NCBI GenBank assembly: GCA_045536135.1
Contig: JAZSNA010000003.1
Coordinates: 1 to 64,000, forward strand
DNA: 64,000 nt
DNA from: JAZSNA01 sp045536135
GTDB lineage: Bacteria; Pseudomonadota; Alphaproteobacteria; CAAHEQ01; UBA3637
Reading direction: 5' to 3'
Each line of letters begins with the position of its first letter. The first letter of the stretch is position 1. The notes below the pieces were generated by a model. The model saw only the letters and a list, made by a program, of their open reading frames with translations. It had not been told where the DNA came from and ran no database searches. Made by a program: the position numbers and the translations under genes. Positions 60,547 through 64,000 of this stretch are shown here, piece after piece.

Positions 60547-62769
60547 CTATTGATGTACTCGGCTATCTTCAATAACCGCTGTTATTTCTACCTTGGTGGA
60601 GCGTGGATGTATGCCCGTTACACGTGCAAGTACACTCCATTTATCGGCGGTTCCAAAGGCAAAATGCGTTCGTTCTGCATCTGTGCCGGTTAAGATGTCA
60701 ATGTCCGGTTCTTCCGATAAGATAACTTCGGTCGTCAATGCTCCGGGAGTGACGACAAAAGGTCCTGATAAAGACCCGTTTTTCTTTCGTAATGCCAAAT
60801 AATGTGTTTGACCTTCTTCAAACTTGACCGGTTCGGACAGGCTTAGTGTCAGACCTTTCTTTTCCGTCACTTCTCCGCCTTGGCCCCATTTAGCCATATC
60901 GTGAGTGATAGCGATCAGATCTCCATAACTCGGCACCAGTCCTTCCAGTTCTGTTGTGAAGTTGACAATACGTCTGCGGTATCGGTTGGCCAACGCCATA
61001 TAAGTTGCTTCTCTTAATGCTTGGTCTTTGTTTGTGCATCCAAATAGCTCAACTGTCGCTGTTTTATCTGAAGATGAACCTTCAAAAGAGCCAACGACTT
61101 CGGAGGTTTTCCAAGTCTTTTCCGAAAAATACTGAACACAAACGCTGTCGGCTGTGTCTTCGGACGGCATCACATATTGTATAGATAGGCTGTTTTTTAC
61201 AATATTTCGTGGTCCGAAAAGTGCTACAGGTATGTTTTTCGGCTCGTCCCGGACGAAACGAACAATACCACCTTGAATAAAAGGAATAGCTCGTCCAACT
61301 CGGGCTGTTCGGGATAAGGCTTCATAAACCGTCAGTTTGCTATCAAACACGCCGTTAAAGGTATCGCCTCGGCTGTTCCACGTCTGGTCAAGGTTATAAA
61401 GAGCTTGCAGATCTATGGATTTATCAGCAAGTCCGGCACCGTATGATGCTCTTAAGATATCTGCCAACACCCAAGCCACAGAACGGGTCGCTACCGGCGA
61501 TGACCACCCGGAAGTCGGAGACCAAGTAGGCAGTTTTCTTGTGACGATACAGTTGACCATACGTGACGAACGCTGTGATAAGTTATCGGTGGCACGCATC
61601 GTAATGGCAAGCAATGTCACATTCCCGTAGTCCTTATCCGATACGATGTAGCCTTTGGCTGAACCCCAACGAATTTCATGTCCGGCACGTGAAGATGTGT
61701 CTTTGGCATCTAACCGGGTAGCTCGGACCTCATATCTGCCGGTTGTTACCGAATAGGTATAGGTTTGATACATAGCGTTATGGTTATTGCTTGTGATACT
61801 TTCTGTTCCAAGGGTTACCCAGTCACCCAGCGCTTTATCTTCATCATCTATTCGTCTGGCATCGATACGCCATTGAATGGTTTTATTGGCCATGGTTCCA
61901 TTGTCGTTTGCGTAATAACAGCCTCGTTGAAATGCCACATCAATTTCAATTTTATTGATAACGCTTTCGGTCGGGTTTAACACAAACGGACCACAAATGG
62001 TATCCTTTAACAGTTCCTGACCGGCCACTTCATTGGAAGTTACCACATCTTCTTCAAAAAGCGTGTTTTTACCTCCGGGTGGAATGATTTGATAGGTTAT
62101 TTCTTCAAATGAGCTGATCGGCGTGTCCTCAATTCGTATCTGTTCGACATTGTATTCGCCTTGACCTATGCAATGAAGCTGATAGACGTATTGCTCGTTG
62201 TTTGCATATTTATAATAAGGCTGACTGGCAAAATCCGGATATATCAGGTGGCGGCCGTAAATAACAGGGATTGGATTACCAAGGCGAGCCTGATTACCTT
62301 GCGCTTGTAAGGAATAAGTCGGACTTTGAGTCAGGCTTGATGTTGTCATTCCATTAAGCGATGCTTTAGGTGTTGGCACAAAGGTATTAATTAAAATTCC
62401 GCCACCGACAGAAACAGCCGCCGCAGCAACGCCACCCCAAAAGGCACCATAAGCAGCTCCCACAGCACCGCCTGTATAAACAGTAGCAACAATTAAGGCC
62501 ACCGTTAGAACAATTTGCAAAGGGTTTGAACTTTTGCCTCCACCACCCTGTGGCAGAGCTACAAAACTAACCACCGCTTTTTGATGTAGAGTAATGTTCC
62601 AGTCTTTTCTGAGTTTTGCCACACCATCAACCAAACAGACTGTTGGTCGGCTTAAATCAATTTTTTGCTCTTTAACGATTTGCCAAACGGTTTGTTTTCC
62701 GGGCAAGGCTTTGCTTATCCGTCCCTTGTTTGGATTAAACGGATTTGTTAGATAATTAAAATAAACCAT
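60547..62769 (-). CDS. Phage tail tip/host-specificity protein (gpJ-like)
   Basis: 740 aa. Hydrophobic segment at about 85-130 (VALIVATVYTGGAVGAAYGA), then SLQAQGNQARLGNPIPVIYG and RHLIYPD, typical of tail-tip J-like proteins, with later FNGVFDSKLTVYEALSRTAR and GLVPSYGDLIAITHDMAKWG. Probably contacts the host surface. Follows NlpC/P60 in the normal tail order. GC is visibly higher than in the chromosome around it. Confidence 0.88.
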   Translation of the reverse strand: MVYFNYLTNPFNPNKGRISKALPGKQTVWQIVKEQKIDLSRPTVCLVDGVAKLRKDWNITLHQKAVVSFVALPQGGGGKSSNPLQIVLTVALIVATVYTGGAVGAAYGAFWGGVAAAAVSVGGGILINTFVPTPKASLNGMTTSSLTQSPTYSLQAQGNQARLGNPIPVIYGRHLIYPDFASQPYYKYANNEQYVYQLHCIGQGEYNVEQIRIEDTPISSFEEITYQIIPPGGKNTLFEEDVVTSNEVAGQELLKDTICGPFVLNPTESVINKIEIDVAFQRGCYYANDNGTMANKTIQWRIDARRIDDEDKALGDWVTLGTESITSNNHNAMYQTYTYSVTTGRYEVRATRLDAKDTSSRAGHEIRWGSAKGYIVSDKDYGNVTLLAITMRATDNLSQRSSRMVNCIVTRKLPTWSPTSGWSSPVATRSVAWVLADILRASYGAGLADKSIDLQALYNLDQTWNSRGDTFNGVFDSKLTVYEALSRTARVGRAIPFIQGGIVRFVRDEPKNIPVALFGPRNIVKNSLSIQYVMPSEDTADSVCVQYFSEKTWKTSEVVGSFEGSSSDKTATVELFGCTNKDQALREATYMALANRYRRRIVNFTTELEGLVPSYGDLIAITHDMAKWGQGGEVTEKKGLTLSLSEPVKFEEGQTHYLALRKKNGSLSGPFVVTPGALTTEVILSEEPDIDILTGTDAERTHFAFGTADKWSVLARVTGIHPRSTKVEITAVIEDSRVHQ

Positions 62770-62773
62770 TGTT

Positions 62774-63178
62774 TTAACTTTCTTTCACTCGGTAATAACT
62801 GTCAAGGTACCAACCGCAGGTGTTTAATGAGCGGACATTTTGGAATACAACGCCGCTATCCCGAACACAGTGCAAAACACCACCGCCGTCTATGTCTAAC
62901 CATAACCCGGCATGAACGGGATTTTTGGATTGTCTCATCAAAACAACATCTCCGTTGTGAGGTGCCGGCACTTCAATAAAGGCTTGAAATGCCAAATCCA
63001 CCTTAAAGGCGTGCAGGACATCTCTTAAATTATTCGGATTAATGTTGACCGGTGGCACATCATGGCCAAACTCGTGCAACAGCACATAACGGACAAAGCC
63101 CCAACAATCAAAACTGTCAGGGCCTTGTGCTCCGGCGATCCATGGTCGCCCGATATACTTTAATGCAAAATGTGTCAT
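62774..63178 (-). CDS. Phage NlpC/P60 peptidase
   Basis: 134 aa. Catalytic Cys in PDSFDCWGFVRYVL and His in NPVHAGLWLD, the NlpC/P60 dyad. Phage tail copies cut peptidoglycan during DNA entry or help tail assembly (lambda gpK-like). It overlaps the DUF1833 gene by 4 nt and precedes the tail-tip gene by 4 nt. Confidence 0.9.
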   Translation of the reverse strand: MTHFALKYIGRPWIAGAQGPDSFDCWGFVRYVLLHEFGHDVPPVNINPNNLRDVLHAFKVDLAFQAFIEVPAPHNGDVVLMRQSKNPVHAGLWLDIDGGGVLHCVRDSGVVFQNVRSLNTCGWYLDSYYRVKES

Positions 63179-63717
63179 CTTGATAATCCCGGATACTTTT
63201 TAACGGTGTAGTTTTTTGCAGGAAACGACTTGTTGCCGATGTCCATCATTCGAGCTGTGGCCGATATTTTAGAAATATCCGCTGTAACTTCAGTAATAAC
63301 CAATGTAATCGGCGGATCCATTTGTGGCGTACTTAAATCGTTTGTCAGATATGGGCGATAGGTCATTTCTATCATATCCTGCGTTTCAACAGCTCTATCC
63401 AAGTATTTGATGATTTCTGTTGAAACGTTATCGATGGACAAAGTAATCTCCGGTACCGGTATAGCCTCAACTGGCGGCAATTCCAAATCAAATGCCAACG
63501 CCTGAAACTCAACTTCATCTCCCGGATTAAGCGGAGCGGTGTCTTCAAGCCTACAGGTATAGTTCTTATTATCCCTGACAATACGAATGGCTGTTGGATT
63601 TCCTTTATCGTCAACAAAAGCCGGATGCCTTAACTCCAAGGTGTGCAGTAAAACAACTTCACTTGGTGCCGATGCATAAGCCTCTTTAAGAGCTTCTGAG
63701 ATAGTGTTATCTGTCAT
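63175..63717 (-). CDS. Phage DUF1833 protein
   Basis: 180 aa from the ATG at 63717 (AGGAGG site); the longer frame begins within the tail-fibre end. The pattern SEALKEAYASAPSEVVLLHT, then LELRHPAF and LDRAVETQDMIEMTYRPYL fit DUF1833, a tail-module family usually next to NlpC/P60 genes. Function unknown. Confidence 0.85.
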   Translation of the reverse strand: MTDNTISEALKEAYASAPSEVVLLHTLELRHPAFVDDKGNPTAIRIVRDNKNYTCRLEDTAPLNPGDEVEFQALAFDLELPPVEAIPVPEITLSIDNVSTEIIKYLDRAVETQDMIEMTYRPYLTNDLSTPQMDPPITLVITEVTADISKISATARMMDIGNKSFPAKNYTVKKYPGLSR

Positions 63718-63725
63718 TAAACCTC

Positions 63726-64000
63726 CTAATATCCAACGGCAATCCACGAAATATTACCACGTCGGCGACCTGTTGAATCTGAATCCATATACCTAATTGT
63801 AAAAGCTGTCGTTGACGCACTCATAACTACTGCACAATAGTTTGTATCACTAGTGGCATTTGTCGGTTGTCCAAATGGGGTAATAACCACACTAATGACC
63901 GCAGAAGAAAAGGCTTTTGGAAAAGTAACTGAAAAGTCGGCATCAGAAGTAATGTTTATCCGTCCGCCTTGAGTAATTAAACCTGTTACACTATTCTTTT
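63726..64000 (-). CDS. Phage tail-fibre C-terminal domain (gp53-like), partial at right edge
   Basis: Open from the right edge to a TAG at 63726-63728; about 91 codons visible. Reads DFSVTFPKAFSSAVISVVIT, SASTTAFTIRYMDSDSTGR and NISWIAVGY before the stop, the 'FP..F......V......NWxAIGY' pattern of phage gp53-like fibre ends. The N-terminal part lies outside the window. It ends 8 nt before the DUF1833 start codon. Confidence 0.75.
   Translation of the reverse strand, partial: KNSVTGLITQGGRINITSDADFSVTFPKAFSSAVISVVITPFGQPTNATSDTNYCAVVMSASTTAFTIRYMDSDSTGRRRGNISWIAVGY

Noticed and set aside
59396..64000. Gene transfer agent
   Set aside because: NlpC/P60 plus tail tip recall GTA clusters, but DUF1833, holin, spanins and a gp53-like fibre fit a normal tailed prophage.

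Overview
The window looks like a chromosome segment of an AT-rich, Gram-negative, probably host-associated alphaproteobacterium. The evidence is an alphaproteobacterial-type block (small membrane protein, xerD, lptF/lptD, surA, rsmA on one strand, divergent from aroK), many short ankyrin-repeat genes, prepilin-like proteins with an unusual GRSM[IV]EMLG signal, and LPS and peptidoglycan genes. Uncultured gut alphaproteobacteria (RF32-like) would fit, but that placement is inference.

Layout. 1-4085 (minus): an operon of four exported proteins of unknown function; the last runs off the left edge with Cys-rich units and a 57-bp tandem repeat. 4142-11808 (minus): folD, rsmA, a short surA, one ORF joining an LptF permease to a complete LptD, xerD and two envelope proteins. 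11875-14344 (plus): aroK, a CorC/HlyC-type protein and rlmB. 14329-16801 (minus): lgt, DUF2062, pgeF and a prepilin. 16851-22241: ankyrin-type proteins, a Nudix hydrolase, a Cys-rich prepilin and a lipoprotein gene holding three CRISPR-like repeats. 22399-25231 (minus): gap and pgk. 25440-29108: a tiny Cys-rich exported peptide, an RNase H-like protein, a large ankyrin protein and glucokinase. 29134-36031: peptidoglycan recycling and D-Ala metabolism (VanX-type dipeptidase, alr, nagZ, anmK), with an argE-like/short argA cassette sitting between ~130-bp direct repeats.

36690-59330 looks accessory. 37177-45532 is a type III restriction-modification operon with two extra genes, a membrane-anchored protein and a SNF2-family ATPase. 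After a GNAT and HU come pheST of non-alphaproteobacterial appearance. Divergent from them is a tRNA-Phe(GAA) with C instead of U at position 55. Immediately downstream is a tightly packed operon: two radical SAM enzymes, an HD hydrolase, a diverged alanyl-tRNA-synthetase-like core, an APH-like kinase and a GT9-like transferase. A DUF4254 gene faces it, and an aminopeptidase, an unknown protein and an S51 peptidase follow. This arrangement is the best candidate for an undescribed system.

59396-64000 (minus) is one end of a tailed prophage: tail-fibre end, DUF1833, NlpC/P60, tail tip, lysozyme-like protein, holin and overlapping Rz/Rz1-type genes. It continues off the right edge.

All functional calls come from reading motifs by eye; no database search was possible. 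Promoters are calls on the TTGACN-N16/17-TANNNT pattern, many with a TGn extended -10.
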